DNA of 64,000 bases from CAYFHQ01 sp964342805 (GCA_964342805.1 CAYFHQ010000008.1:12830-76829), one strand, 5' to 3'; shown: positions 33,862-43,261, counted from the first letter of the stretch. The notes: generated by a model from the letters alone, not told the origin. Numbers and translations are program-made.

Positions 33862-35208
33862 CTATCGCAGGCGCTCCTCTATAAGGGCAGCCACTTCACC
33901 GGCTATGGTTTCCAGTTCCTTCTGGTCCTTGCCTTCGATCATGACACGTACCAGGGGCTCTGTACCCGACGGGCGAATGAGGACTCTTCCTGTTCCAGAA
34001 AAATGTGCCTCGACCGCTTGGATTTTTTCTTGAATCACTGGGTCATCCAGATAAGCATGCTTCTTGTCTGGAGCCACCTTGGCATTTTTCAAGACCTGGG
34101 GGTAGGTTTCCATGGCTGTAGCCAGGTCCGCAAGACTCTTGCCGGTTTCCTTGACAACGGCCATCAACTGGACCCCTGTCAAAAGACCGTCTCCTGTGGT
34201 GTTATGGTCTAGGAAAATCACGTGGCCCGATTGCTCACCACCGAGACTGTGTCCACCCTTCTTCATTTCCTCAAGGACGTATCGGTCTCCTACCTTGGTT
34301 TTCAGCAGGTCAATCCCACTCTCCTTGGCAGCTATGGATAGACCCAAGTTGGACATAACAGTGGCCACAATGGTCTGGTTGTTGAGTTTTCCTTTTTTCA
34401 TCATATGCTGGCCACAGATGGCCATGATTTTGTCCCCGTCCACCAAGCGACCTTCATGGTCAACTGCCAGACAGCGGTCAGCGTCACCATCAAAGGCTAG
34501 ACCTAGGTCATACTTGCCCTGGCGGACATAGTCCCCAATGATGTTGGTGTGGGTGGACCCACAGTTTTCGTTAATATTAAAGCCATCTGGGTCATTGTGG
34601 ATGGCATCAACTTCAGCACCCAGGTCTTTTAGGGCGCTGTAGGCAGACTCATAGGCTGCCCCGTTGGCACAATCTATGGCTACCCGCATACCCGTAAAGT
34701 CCACATCAACCGTTTGCTTTACGTAGTCATTGTAGAGTTCCATGGCCTTGAATACTTCTGTCTTCCGTCCTAGGTCCTTGCCCGTGAAAACAGTGGGAAG
34801 TTCCTTGTCGTTGAGGATAAAATCCTCAATTTGTGCTTCTAAGCCGTCAGATAGTTTAAAGCCCTGGTGGTTGAAAAATTTAATGCCATTGTACTCCACT
34901 GGATTGTGGGAAGCGGAGATCATGACCCCAGCGTCCACGTCGAAATGGCGTACCAAGTAGGCAATGGCCGGCGTAGGCAGCACCCCCACCTTAATGACGT
35001 CACAACCGGCACTGAGGATACCTGCAATCATGGCTGACTCCAGCATATCTCCCGAAACCCGGGTGTCCTTTCCAATGAGGATTTTGGCCCGGTGCTGGCC
35101 GTCAGTCAAAACGTGGGCACCGAATTTACCCAGCTTATAGGCCAGGTCGTTGGTGAGTTCTGTATTGGCGATCCCGCGAACGCCGTCTGTTCCGAATAAT
35201 TTACCCAA
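33862..35208 (-). CDS. glmM: Phosphoglucosamine mutase
   Basis: Interconverts glucosamine-6-phosphate and glucosamine-1-phosphate for UDP-GlcNAc and cell-wall synthesis. Phosphoserine loop ISASHNPVEYNG, metal loop FDGDADRC, sugar-binding GGEQSGH and phosphate-binding RPSGTEP are all present. 448 residues. The start is TTG at 35208 (product MGKLFGTDGVRG) with GGAGG seven bases upstream. cdaA-cdaR, its usual neighbours in many Firmicutes, are 20 kb away here. Confidence 0.96.
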   Translation of the reverse strand: MGKLFGTDGVRGIANTELTNDLAYKLGKFGAHVLTDGQHRAKILIGKDTRVSGDMLESAMIAGILSAGCDVIKVGVLPTPAIAYLVRHFDVDAGVMISASHNPVEYNGIKFFNHQGFKLSDGLEAQIEDFILNDKELPTVFTGKDLGRKTEVFKAMELYNDYVKQTVDVDFTGMRVAIDCANGAAYESAYSALKDLGAEVDAIHNDPDGFNINENCGSTHTNIIGDYVRQGKYDLGLAFDGDADRCLAVDHEGRLVDGDKIMAICGQHMMKKGKLNNQTIVATVMSNLGLSIAAKESGIDLLKTKVGDRYVLEEMKKGGHSLGGEQSGHVIFLDHNTTGDGLLTGVQLMAVVKETGKSLADLATAMETYPQVLKNAKVAPDKKHAYLDDPVIQEKIQAVEAHFSGTGRVLIRPSGTEPLVRVMIEGKDQKELETIAGEVAALIEERLR

Positions 35209-35239
35209 AAGTTCGTCCTCCTGCTTTTGTTCAGTAAAC

Positions 35240-35248
35240 AGTATACCA
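35240..35248 (-). promoter_or_regulatory. Candidate extended -10 promoter of glmM
   Basis: TGGTATACT on the minus strand, an extended -10 element, about 32 bases before the glmM start; no clear -35. Confidence 0.4.
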
Positions 35249-35270
35249 AAAAGAATCCGCTAAATGTTTG

Positions 35271-36374
35271 CTATTGGATGACAAATGGGTAGGCCCCTCT
35301 TTTGGTAAAATGTGCTTCTACTTGCTTCTTGTAGGCCTCATAGTTGGTTGCTATGGGCTGCTCAGCACCAAAGGCAATCCGCTCCAGGGCCTTTCTGAGT
35401 AGGTCATGTGACGGATGGTTCTCATAATGGTCGGGATAGGCTTCATAGAAAGTCATCAAATCTTTCAGAATTTGCTCTGCCATAATGGGGTTGTAGTCCT
35501 TGTGGAGGAGTTCCTCCATGGCAGAAAACTTGCCGTCGTCTACCATATCCCCATTGATTTCTTTTTGGACAATGGTCTTCATAAAACCGACTAGACATCC
35601 ATCCCCGTCACACTGGCCACAGACCTCTGTACTCAGGCATAGATCGTTAAGACCACTGGCCATCCGTAGCCAATGACGATGGAGTTCCTCTGCTTGTCTA
35701 GCAAAACGGCTTTCTTCCACTTGGGCCAATTGTCGCCTAAAGCCTCGAATACGCACGAAACTCAGTACAGACAAGAGGGCCATGGCCACCAAAACCTGGT
35801 TGATGTCCACATTGCTTGTATAAGGTGAGGTTAACAGCTTTTGAAGGCCAAAGAACATGAAGATGGCAAAGGCCCCTAGCTTCAGTTGAAACTCAGGTAT
35901 CTTGTTACCAATTCGACTGCCCACAAAGATACCCACCGCACTGGTGGCTACCATGCCCAGAACCGTACCTGCCAAGATCAAGGCAGGGTAGGTTGCTCCT
36001 GTGGACAGGGTCAAGGCTGTCAGTTGGGTTTTGTCCCCCAATTCTCCAATAAAGAAGGCCAAGGCAACCGTAAAAACCGGTCCCATTTTTTTAGCTGTGT
36101 TTTCTTCTTCGTCGTCTTCATCCACAGTTAGGGACAACATGGCAAAGACCAAAAATGCGGTTCCTGCAATGACCTGCAATAGGTCTATGGGGATCACTCT
36201 TGTGAGAAGGGAGCCTAAAATGATGGCCAACCCATGGTTGAGAAGTGATCCTATGGCCACCCCAATCAGAATGTCCCGGATTTTATACTTGGTGGCAAAG
36301 GCCATTGCAAGTATTTGGGTTTTGTCTCCCATTTCTGCAATAAAGATCATTGCAAATGCTTGTAATAGTTCCAT
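35271..36374 (-). CDS. GDT1/UPF0016 family cation transporter with extra cysteine-bearing C-terminal domain
   Basis: The first about 210 residues have six membrane helices and two copies of the family motif, EMGDKTQ and ELGDKTQ. The family exports or exchanges Mn2+ or Ca2+ (TMEM165, Gdt1, MneA-type proteins). Bacterial two-repeat members usually end there; this one has about 150 more cytosolic residues with Cys at 246, 252, 255 and 260 (CX5CX2CX4C) and a helical, acidic remainder. It lies 12 bases after the MATE gene, GGAG upstream. Metal specificity is not shown. Confidence 0.82.
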   Translation of the reverse strand: MELLQAFAMIFIAEMGDKTQILAMAFATKYKIRDILIGVAIGSLLNHGLAIILGSLLTRVIPIDLLQVIAGTAFLVFAMLSLTVDEDDEEENTAKKMGPVFTVALAFFIGELGDKTQLTALTLSTGATYPALILAGTVLGMVATSAVGIFVGSRIGNKIPEFQLKLGAFAIFMFFGLQKLLTSPYTSNVDINQVLVAMALLSVLSFVRIRGFRRQLAQVEESRFARQAEELHRHWLRMASGLNDLCLSTEVCGQCDGDGCLVGFMKTIVQKEINGDMVDDGKFSAMEELLHKDYNPIMAEQILKDLMTFYEAYPDHYENHPSHDLLRKALERIAFGAEQPIATNYEAYKKQVEAHFTKRGAYPFVIQ

Positions 36375-36386
36375 TTTTACTCCTAC

Positions 36387-37718
36387 TTACTCAATGGAAA
36401 AAGTTTTCCACTTTCCTTGTCGGTAGTACAGGGTTAGTATAAATGCTTCAATTAGAATCGATACGGAGATTGCCGTCCACACCCCATTGGTACCCATCCC
36501 CATGGGGATGGCAAGGACATAGGCCGCTGGTAGCTTAAAGGCAACATTGGCCACCAAAGAAGCCGTCATAGGGGGGCGGGTCATCCCACTCCCATTGAAT
36601 ACGCCAGCGTAGACAATGCTAAAGCACACCAGGGGCATGCAGGCAAAAATAATCCGTAAATAAGACCGCCCCACTGTCAGAACCGCTGGATCATCTAAGA
36701 AGAAGCGGAAAAAGACGTCTGGGAAAAAGACATAGGGAATCGAGAAGACCATGACATTGGCAAAGACCAACAAGAGGCCACTTTTGACCAAGCTGGATAT
36801 CTCCGTCAAGTCTTTTCGACCTAGGGCCTGTCCAGATAGGATGGCCATGGAAGTGGCAATCCCACTGATGATGATAAAGGTATAACCAAAGAGCTGCATA
36901 CCAATACCAAAGGCCGCCGTGGCGGGTTTGCCACCGGCTTGTAAGACAATGGACATCATGACCAGGCCTGTTATGGGCCTCGCAACCTGCTGCAGGCTGG
37001 CCCAAAATCCAATTTTAAAGATCTGGCTAACCCGTTGGGCTTCCAGCTTCAACGAAGCCACTAGGGCCCCATAAGACCCCTCATATACACTATGGACTAC
37101 CGCATGGATGGTCCACAGACTTGCAACGATTAGGCTGACCAGGGTGGCCAGGGCTGCACCACTCAGGCCTAAATCCAAGCCAAAGATAAAGAGGGGGTCA
37201 AGTATAATGTTAATGACATTGGCTGCACCGAAAATAATCAAGGGTTTGACCGTGTCCCCCGTCCCCTGCATGATACTCCGCAAGCAACCGCTGACATATA
37301 GGAATGGAATGGTCCAGAAACCCACTTTCAGGTAACTGGTGGCCAGTCCTAGGAGCTCAGGATCACTGGTTCTATAGATGGTCCTGAGTAAAAAGTCTGT
37401 TGCAAAAAAACAGACCAGGGCCAGAAGGGTGCCCACCATAAGGCTGAGCATGATTCCGTTTCCAGTCGCTGACCGTACCTTGTCCCATTGCCCTTCGCCA
37501 ACACTCCGGGCCGCTATGGCTATAGCACCTGCTGCTGTCAGGGCAGCTGTTGCAAAGGTGACATGGAGCATGGACGTGGCCATGGACGCTGCTGAAGTAT
37601 AGGAAGTACCTAATTTTGAAATAAAAAAAAGGTCAAAAGTGACCATTAAACTCTGTAGGACCATCCCCACCATTACCGGCCAGGACAGCTTTAATATTTG
37701 CTTTGTATACTTACCCAA
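36387..37718 (-). CDS. MATE family multidrug/Na+ antiporter
   Basis: A 443-residue, twelve-helix efflux protein with two internally similar halves. The opening ILKLSWPVMVGMVLQSL and ISGCLRSIMQGTGDTVKP-type region (here YVSGCLRSIMQGTGDT) identify the MATE superfamily, which exports cationic drugs or metabolites against Na+ or H+. The start is TTG at 37718 with GGGAGG close upstream. The GDT1-type gene follows directly, suggesting a two-gene unit. Confidence 0.88.
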   Translation of the reverse strand: MGKYTKQILKLSWPVMVGMVLQSLMVTFDLFFISKLGTSYTSAASMATSMLHVTFATAALTAAGAIAIAARSVGEGQWDKVRSATGNGIMLSLMVGTLLALVCFFATDFLLRTIYRTSDPELLGLATSYLKVGFWTIPFLYVSGCLRSIMQGTGDTVKPLIIFGAANVINIILDPLFIFGLDLGLSGAALATLVSLIVASLWTIHAVVHSVYEGSYGALVASLKLEAQRVSQIFKIGFWASLQQVARPITGLVMMSIVLQAGGKPATAAFGIGMQLFGYTFIIISGIATSMAILSGQALGRKDLTEISSLVKSGLLLVFANVMVFSIPYVFFPDVFFRFFLDDPAVLTVGRSYLRIIFACMPLVCFSIVYAGVFNGSGMTRPPMTASLVANVAFKLPAAYVLAIPMGMGTNGVWTAISVSILIEAFILTLYYRQGKWKTFSIE

Positions 37719-37761
37719 GATGACCTCCCTCCGATTGACACTGCTTCATTATATCGCACAA

Positions 37762-37792
37762 AAGCTACCACTACTATACCGTGTGGTAGCTT
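37762..37792 (-). terminator. Terminator after the diguanylate cyclase gene
   Basis: Ten-base arms AAGCTACCAC/GTGGTAGCTT followed by TTTTG on the minus strand. A TATAAT for the downstream MATE gene lies just past it (37748-37753, minus). Confidence 0.75.
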
Positions 37793-37820
37793 CTTTACAT
37801 TTATTCTCTTAAAAATCCAT

Positions 37821-39167
37821 TTAGGCCTTAACCACCTTGTTTCGACCGGTCTCCTTGGCCCGGTAGAGGGCCCGGTCAGCCCGGGTAATGGCTTCTTCAA
37901 TCATACGGTCGGTCTCTAGTATATTGGCCACTCCAAGGCTAATGGTACAGGAAATCTGATATTCTTTGGTTTCTATCCTCATATCCTCAATGGTTTGTCT
38001 GATCTCTTCAGCGATCAAATAGGCTTTTTCTATACTGGTTCGCTCCAGGACTGCTGAAAACTCTTCTCCACCATATCTTCCAGAGAAACCATTGGGCTCT
38101 GTTAGCCTTTGAATGGTCTTTGCAACCTCCCTTAGGACAATGTCACCCACCCCATGGCCATAGCGGTCATTGATCCCTTTAAAGCGGTCAATATCCATGA
38201 TTAAGACCGTTCCACGGGGTTCTGGATAGGCCATGACCTCCTCACAACGGTCAAAGAATGCCCGCCGATTGTTGAGGCCTGTTAGGGGGTCCTTCCAAGC
38301 CAAATATTCCAGTTTTTCTTCATACCGTTTGGTTTCCGTTACATCATGGATCACACCAAAGCAACCGGCATACTCTTCCTCGTCAGTGTAGATCCCAACA
38401 ATGGAAACTTCAAATATCCGTTCTTCAGTATGTTTCACGTTATGGTACTCCAAAGTACCGGTGTAACTCCCCTTTTCTCGAACCTGGCCAATGATCTCAT
38501 TCACATCGGCAGTGGACCGATTGAGAAGTTCCATCATGTTCATGGACTCTACGTCCTCATCCCCATAGCCCAGCTGTTTAAGTAGGGCCTGGTTCCACCG
38601 GACAAACTTATGGTGGGAGACGATTTCCTCGTGGCTAAAGGCATGGATCATTTGTTTGGGTAAGGGTTCTGGAAGCATGTAAATAAAGTGGCCATCAAAG
38701 CTGAAGTCAAACATGGTATTCAGCTGATGCTCACGTTCCGTTAGGGCTTGTCGGGCTTTTACCAGGTCACTGATATTGTACCCCATGGCCACAAAGTACA
38801 GGACTTCGCCTTCTGGGTCCCTGACCGCTTTCACGTGGAAATCTATTTCGTTGACCTCTCCATGTCGGTCTCGATGGGTTACTTCGAGGCGAACTGTTCC
38901 TGCTGCAAAGGCCTGTTCTACAGCGAAAACAATCCGGTTCTGGATTTCTTCTGAGTGGTTCCACCATGGTAGCTCCCAGTAGGGTTGACCCACAACGTCT
39001 GCCGACTGAACGCCAGCCAAATCCAATAAGGCTTGATTGGCCCGAACCAGGGTATAGTTCATGTCAATAATGGCGATCAGTTGGGTGGCATGGTCCATGA
39101 CCTCTTGGTATTTTTCCAACTCCTTCAATTTGTCAAAGCACGATTGACAGCTCACTGTTTTGTCCAT
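37821..39167 (-). CDS. PAS-PAS-GGDEF diguanylate cyclase
   Basis: 448 residues, soluble. Two PAS domains (about 20-140 and 155-275) precede a GGDEF domain (about 285-445). The active-site loop is GRYGGEEFSAV, an active form of the signature, and DIDRFKGIND and YGHGVGD are intact, so c-di-GMP synthesis is expected. No RxxD inhibitory site is seen at the usual position before the loop. A Cys pair near the N-terminus (CQSCF) could sense redox or metal. AGGA precedes the ATG; it is 14 bases after an RDD gene. Confidence 0.9.
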   Translation of the reverse strand: MDKTVSCQSCFDKLKELEKYQEVMDHATQLIAIIDMNYTLVRANQALLDLAGVQSADVVGQPYWELPWWNHSEEIQNRIVFAVEQAFAAGTVRLEVTHRDRHGEVNEIDFHVKAVRDPEGEVLYFVAMGYNISDLVKARQALTEREHQLNTMFDFSFDGHFIYMLPEPLPKQMIHAFSHEEIVSHHKFVRWNQALLKQLGYGDEDVESMNMMELLNRSTADVNEIIGQVREKGSYTGTLEYHNVKHTEERIFEVSIVGIYTDEEEYAGCFGVIHDVTETKRYEEKLEYLAWKDPLTGLNNRRAFFDRCEEVMAYPEPRGTVLIMDIDRFKGINDRYGHGVGDIVLREVAKTIQRLTEPNGFSGRYGGEEFSAVLERTSIEKAYLIAEEIRQTIEDMRIETKEYQISCTISLGVANILETDRMIEEAITRADRALYRAKETGRNKVVKA

Positions 39168-39181
39168 GTTCTCAGTCCTGT

Positions 39182-39691
39182 CTATTCAATCTTCTTGATC
39201 TTCTCCTGGCTCAAATGCGTATAGGCTTCAAAATCTGTCACATTGGTGTGTTCACAGCAATCCTTGTCTACAACCACAGTCCCTGCAAAGAGGTCATGGG
39301 CGGTTTGCTTGCGCTTGGTAAAAAACAGGGGTAGAATACCCAGGCCAAGTACCAGCATGCCCACCCATTTTGAAAAATATCTGGCCGTGGCTCGACCAAA
39401 ACCAATGGCCCCCCCACGGGTGTCCGTAACAACAATCTTAAAAACCATCTTGCCGGGTGTAGCCTGGTATTTGGAACTTTCAAAGAAGGCAAAATACAAC
39501 CATTCAAACAGGCGTGGCAAGAAAAACCAGATGGTGATTAGACTAATGGTACTGATCTCTGCCCCCTCCTGTCCCAGGACTTCCATACCCATGGCAACCC
39601 CAATAAGCAAGGTAATGACCACAGTAATCAGTTCTGTAACAACAAAATCTATGATCCAAGCCAAGGCTCTTTTTCCAAATCCAATATTCAT
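39182..39691 (-). CDS. RDD family membrane protein
   Basis: 169 residues with three to four membrane helices. The RDD signature Arg and two Asp are seen in KRALAWIIDFVV and in the later TPGKMVFKIVVTD region. Function in bacteria is mostly unknown, with some links to transport or Na+ tolerance. ATG at 39691 follows GGGGTG; the open frame upstream of it runs through noncoding bases. It is co-directional with the downstream diguanylate cyclase. Confidence 0.8.
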   Translation of the reverse strand: MNIGFGKRALAWIIDFVVTELITVVITLLIGVAMGMEVLGQEGAEISTISLITIWFFLPRLFEWLYFAFFESSKYQATPGKMVFKIVVTDTRGGAIGFGRATARYFSKWVGMLVLGLGILPLFFTKRKQTAHDLFAGTVVVDKDCCEHTNVTDFEAYTHLSQEKIKKIE

Positions 39692-39828
39692 GTTCTCACC
39701 CCATTTCATTGATGTTGTATATATACCGCCTAGGACCCATAAAGAAACGCCCAATGTAGGATTCACCACAAATCCTTATGGCCTTCCTGAATGGTCTCCC
39801 CTGGTTAGACACCGGCCAAGCAGACAAT

Positions 39829-39861
39829 AAAAAAGAAGTCCCAGAAACGGTCTGGGACTTC
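39829..39861 (-). terminator. Terminator of the buk-ptb-vor operon
   Basis: Eleven-base perfect arms (39835-39845, 39851-39861) with a 5-base loop and six T on the minus strand, 35 bases after the last vor gene. Confidence 0.92.
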
Positions 39862-39895
39862 CTATATTTAAGAGAATGAGTAACGCAAGTGATGA

Positions 39896-40453
39896 TTATG
39901 CGTTTACTTGTGCACGAGCAATTTCCGCACCCTGGGCTAGGGCTTCCTCGTTCACAGGAATGAATTGTGCTTTTGCACCGGAGAAGAGCTTCTTAAGTGT
40001 TTCTTTTACTGTGTCCATACCCACTGGCTTTGCCAGTTCAATGTATGCACCCAGCATTACCATGTTGGCAACACGAGCATTACCAAGCTTGTTGGCAATT
40101 TCGTTTGCAGGAACGTAGATCGCCTTTACGTCGTCACGGGAAACCTTGTTCTCGATAAGAGAAGAGTTCACCAGTACCGTACCGCCAGCTTCAACGTCTT
40201 GCTCGAACTTGACAAGAGACGGAAGGTTCATTACGATTGCGCAAGTTGCGTCATTTGTAATGATTGGAGAACCGATCATCTTGTCAGAAACCATAACGTT
40301 ACAGTTAGCTGTACCACCACGCATTTCAGGACCGTAAGATGGCAACCAAGATACTTCTTTGCCTTCGATCATACCAGCGTATGTGAGTAGCTGACCCATG
40401 GACATAACCCCTTGTCCACCGAATCCAGCGCAAATAACCTTTTCGTTTACCAT
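39896..40453 (-). CDS. 2-oxoacid:ferredoxin oxidoreductase, gamma subunit
   Basis: The 185-residue gamma subunit, which completes the TPP enzyme that oxidatively decarboxylates a 2-oxoacid to acyl-CoA and reduces ferredoxin. Signatures: AGFGGQGVMSMGQLL and SYGPEMRGGTANC. GGAGG precedes the ATG, one base after the beta gene. Last gene of the operon; with VorB-type alpha and Ptb/Buk the substrates are probably branched-chain 2-oxoacids. Confidence 0.9.
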   Translation of the reverse strand: MVNEKVICAGFGGQGVMSMGQLLTYAGMIEGKEVSWLPSYGPEMRGGTANCNVMVSDKMIGSPIITNDATCAIVMNLPSLVKFEQDVEAGGTVLVNSSLIENKVSRDDVKAIYVPANEIANKLGNARVANMVMLGAYIELAKPVGMDTVKETLKKLFSGAKAQFIPVNEEALAQGAEIARAQVNA

Positions 40454-40454
40454 A

Positions 40455-41204
40455 TTACTTAGCCTCCTCTTCCGGATTTCTGAAGTTGCCCATTGGATAG
40501 TATGGCATCATGTTTTCACGTAGCCACGTTAGCGACTCAACAGGATCCATACCCCAGTTTGTAGGACAAGTAGAAAGAACTTCTACCATGGAGAAACCTT
40601 TACCTTCGATCTGGCACTCGAATGCTTTTTTGATTGCTTTCTTTGCCTTACGAACGTTAGCAGGTGTGTCTACGGAAACACGCTCGATGTAAGCTGCGCC
40701 GTGGATTGTTGCCATCATTTCGGAAACCTTTAGAGGCATACCGGAATGCTCAACTGTACGACCCAGTGGAGCTGTTGTCGCCTTCTGACCGATAAGAGTC
40801 GTTGGCGCCATCTGGCCACCTGTCATACCGTAAATAGCGTTGTTAACGAAGATTGTTGTGAACTTCTCACCACGGTGGGCAGCGTGGATAATTTCCGCTG
40901 TACCGATGGAAGCAAGGTCACCGTCGCCCTGGTATGTGAATACAACGCTGTCAGGGTGAACACGCTTGATACCTGTAGCAACTGCAGGTGCACGGCCGTG
41001 AGACGCCTCGTGCATGTCACAGTTGAAGTATTCGTAAGCCAGTACAGAACAGCCAACTGGTGCAACACCAATGGACTTGCCTAGAACACCCAGTTCTTCA
41101 AGAACCTCAGCTGTAATACGGTGGATAATACCATGCGTACAACCTGGGCAGTAGTGCGTTTGCTTATCTGTTAAACCATTTGTTTTTTGGAATACTGTAG
41201 CCAT
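40455..41204 (-). CDS. 2-oxoacid:ferredoxin oxidoreductase, beta (TPP-binding) subunit
   Basis: 249 residues. Cys-containing YCPGCTHG binds or approaches the cluster, and the TPP/Mg motif is GDGDLASIG followed by NNAIYGMTGGQ. Its ATG overlaps the alpha stop as TAATG, so alpha and beta are translated in a coupled, equimolar way. No long C-terminal extension. It acts with the alpha, gamma and ferredoxin subunits encoded around it. Confidence 0.92.
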   Translation of the reverse strand: MATVFQKTNGLTDKQTHYCPGCTHGIIHRITAEVLEELGVLGKSIGVAPVGCSVLAYEYFNCDMHEASHGRAPAVATGIKRVHPDSVVFTYQGDGDLASIGTAEIIHAAHRGEKFTTIFVNNAIYGMTGGQMAPTTLIGQKATTAPLGRTVEHSGMPLKVSEMMATIHGAAYIERVSVDTPANVRKAKKAIKKAFECQIEGKGFSMVEVLSTCPTNWGMDPVESLTWLRENMMPYYPMGNFRNPEEEAK

Positions 41205-42268
41205 TATTTTGCACCTCCGATCATTTCTTTGATCTTGTCCATGATCGCTTCTGGCTCAGGAATCATACCACCACAACGACCGTAGAAGTCAACCGGTAGA
41301 CGACCGTTGTTAGCGATCTTCACATCGTCAATCATCTGACCCATGGACATTTCCACAGTCAGGATAGACTTTGTAGAAGCTTCGATTTGATCGAATGCTT
41401 TCTCTGGGAAAGGCCATAGAGTGATTGGACGGATTAGACCCACGTTAACGCCTTCAGCTTTTAGTGCGTCAATTGCATTTTTAACAATACGAGAAGTCGT
41501 ACCGTACGCCACACATACAACTTCAGCATTTTCCATGTTGTATAGCTCGTAACGTGTTTCGTCAGCACGCATTGCGTCGTACTTAGCTTGTAGCTTGTGG
41601 TTGTGGTCTTCTAGATCTTGAGGATCAAGGGCTAGAGAGTTGATGATGTTAGGCTTACGCTTACCTTCAGTACCCGTAGTTGCCCAGCCCTTTACAGGAA
41701 GCGTCTTACCAGAGTTAATTTCCTTAAACTCGATAGGCTCCATCATCTGACCGATCATACCATCACCAACAACCATTACTGGGTTACGGTAGTAGTCTGC
41801 AAGGTCGAAGGACTCTTGGATCAGGTCTACCATTTCCTGTAGGTTCGCTGGAGCGAATGTCAATAGTTTGTAGTCACCGTTACCACCACCACGTGTTACC
41901 TGGTTGTAGTCGGACTGAGCTGGCTGAATACCACCTAGACCCGGGCCACCACGAACGATGTTTACGATTACAGCAGGTAGCTCAGCACCTGCAATGTATG
42001 TGATACCTTCTTGCTTCAGGGCAATACCTGGAGAAGAAGAAGATGTCATAACTCGGCCACCTGCACCAGCAGCGCCGTATACCATGTTAATTGCAGCTAC
42101 TTCGGATTCTGCCTGTAGGAAGATACCGTCGTTCTTTGGCATTTCCTTAGACATGTACTCTGGCAGTTCGTTCTGCGGAGTAATCGGATATCCGAAGAAG
42201 TATTTACATCCTGCTTTGATCGCAGCAGCACCGATTGCCTCGTTGCCTTTCATCAATACCTTTGCCAT
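41204..42268 (-). CDS. vorB: 2-oxoacid:ferredoxin oxidoreductase, alpha subunit (VorB type)
   Basis: 354 residues. The pyrimidine-binding domain is recognised by GNEAIGAAAIKAGCKYFFGY, PITPQNELPEY and RVMTSSSSPGIALKQEG. This form, separate from gamma, is the one commonly annotated as 3-methyl-2-oxobutanoate oxidoreductase subunit VorB. That points to isobutyryl-, isovaleryl- or 2-methylbutyryl-CoA as products; substrate range is inferred, not shown. GAGGAGG precedes the ATG. Confidence 0.9.
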   Translation of the reverse strand: MAKVLMKGNEAIGAAAIKAGCKYFFGYPITPQNELPEYMSKEMPKNDGIFLQAESEVAAINMVYGAAGAGGRVMTSSSSPGIALKQEGITYIAGAELPAVIVNIVRGGPGLGGIQPAQSDYNQVTRGGGNGDYKLLTFAPANLQEMVDLIQESFDLADYYRNPVMVVGDGMIGQMMEPIEFKEINSGKTLPVKGWATTGTEGKRKPNIINSLALDPQDLEDHNHKLQAKYDAMRADETRYELYNMENAEVVCVAYGTTSRIVKNAIDALKAEGVNVGLIRPITLWPFPEKAFDQIEASTKSILTVEMSMGQMIDDVKIANNGRLPVDFYGRCGGMIPEPEAIMDKIKEMIGGAK

Positions 42269-42283
42269 GTGAATTCCTCCTCG

Positions 42284-42511
42284 TTATACCATTTCTCGTT
42301 CAACTGTAATGACGCAGTCTGGACACATCATTGCACAGTTCGCACATCCGATACACTTGTCCATTTCTTTTACTGTCGCAGGGTGGTACCCCTTTACGTT
42401 GATTCGGTCGGTATCCAGTGTAACGATTTTCACAGGGCAAGCTGTTGCGCATAGACCGCAACCTTTGCAGAGATCTTCGTTAAAAAACACTTTGCCTTTT
42501 GCTTTCGCCAC
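42284..42511 (-). CDS. 2[4Fe-4S] ferredoxin-type delta subunit of the vor complex
   Basis: 75 residues with two CxxCxxCxxxCP clusters, CKGCGLCATACP and CIGCANCAMMCP. It carries electrons from the TPP/cluster centre to soluble ferredoxin. The start is GTG at 42511 with AGGAGG upstream. It is 15 bases before vorB, in the fd-alpha-beta-gamma order typical of four-subunit enzymes. Confidence 0.92.
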   Translation of the reverse strand: MAKAKGKVFFNEDLCKGCGLCATACPVKIVTLDTDRINVKGYHPATVKEMDKCIGCANCAMMCPDCVITVEREMV

Positions 42512-42537
42512 TTTTATTACCCTCCTTAGTTCAGCCG

Positions 42538-42561
42538 GGGAGCCGCCATGGGCAGGCTCCC
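42538..42561 (-). other. Intra-operon stem-loop before the ferredoxin gene
   Basis: Seven-base GC-rich arms GGGAGCC/GGCTCCC in the 75-base gap between the ATPase and ferredoxin genes, without a T-run. It may affect mRNA processing or stability rather than terminate. Confidence 0.4.
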
Positions 42562-42586
42562 TGACACCTATCGAAAACGGTTCTGA

Positions 42587-43261
42587 CTACATCCATTCCC
42601 TACGCAGGTACATCTTCACCGGGAAGATTTCCCCTTGAAGATCGCTTGGAAGCTGGGCTGCAACTTTTTCAATTGTTGCCACATAGCGTATGGGAATATT
42701 CAGTTGTTCAGACACCTTTTCAGCTAATTCCTGGCCGTAGAGGACATCCTCCACGGAGGTCTCCCGAAGGAGATGTGTATTATTGATCAAACCAGTGACT
42801 GGTGCACCCAGTGTAGCCTCAATCGCTTTAATATGGTGGATCACACCTTCTACATCTTGTGTTTCTTGACGATAGCGGTTCAGGACGAAGAACATGTCAT
42901 AATTGCCTTCTCTGAAGTAATTCTTATAACGGGCCAGGGCTCTTGCACCCACCGCGTCACCACCGACATCCAAAACCAGATTATAGGACTCATCCTGAAG
43001 TGGGGACAACACCTCAGCTGACATCATGGGAAGGTCCAGATTTGTATTATGTCCTCGAATACCTGAAATCACACGGATTCCTGCATCCTCCATCATTGCT
43101 GCCTGTTCTCTAGATCGGAAATAAGGATTTACAATGTCCATATCCGCTATGGCTGTTTTCTGGTCAGCTGCAGCCATATTCATGGCATAGTTCACTGAAA
43201 ACTCCGATTTTCCGCTTCCATAATGCCCGATGATAATCCGAATTCGCTTGTCGTTCAACAT
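42587..43261 (-). CDS. P-loop nucleotide-binding protein, MinD/ParA-like
   Basis: 224 residues. It opens with a Walker A, IIIGHYGSGKSEFSVNYA, and continues with ADMDIVNPYFRSRE and DVGGDAVGARAL, which follow the order of MinD/ParA-like or CooC-like ATPases. The operon position between butyrate kinase and the oxidoreductase suggests a chaperone or cofactor-insertion role for the iron-sulfur enzyme, but that is inference. ATG start; AAGGA lies far upstream, so translation may depend on coupling to buk1. Confidence 0.8.
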   Translation of the reverse strand: MLNDKRIRIIIGHYGSGKSEFSVNYAMNMAAADQKTAIADMDIVNPYFRSREQAAMMEDAGIRVISGIRGHNTNLDLPMMSAEVLSPLQDESYNLVLDVGGDAVGARALARYKNYFREGNYDMFFVLNRYRQETQDVEGVIHHIKAIEATLGAPVTGLINNTHLLRETSVEDVLYGQELAEKVSEQLNIPIRYVATIEKVAAQLPSDLQGEIFPVKMYLRREWM

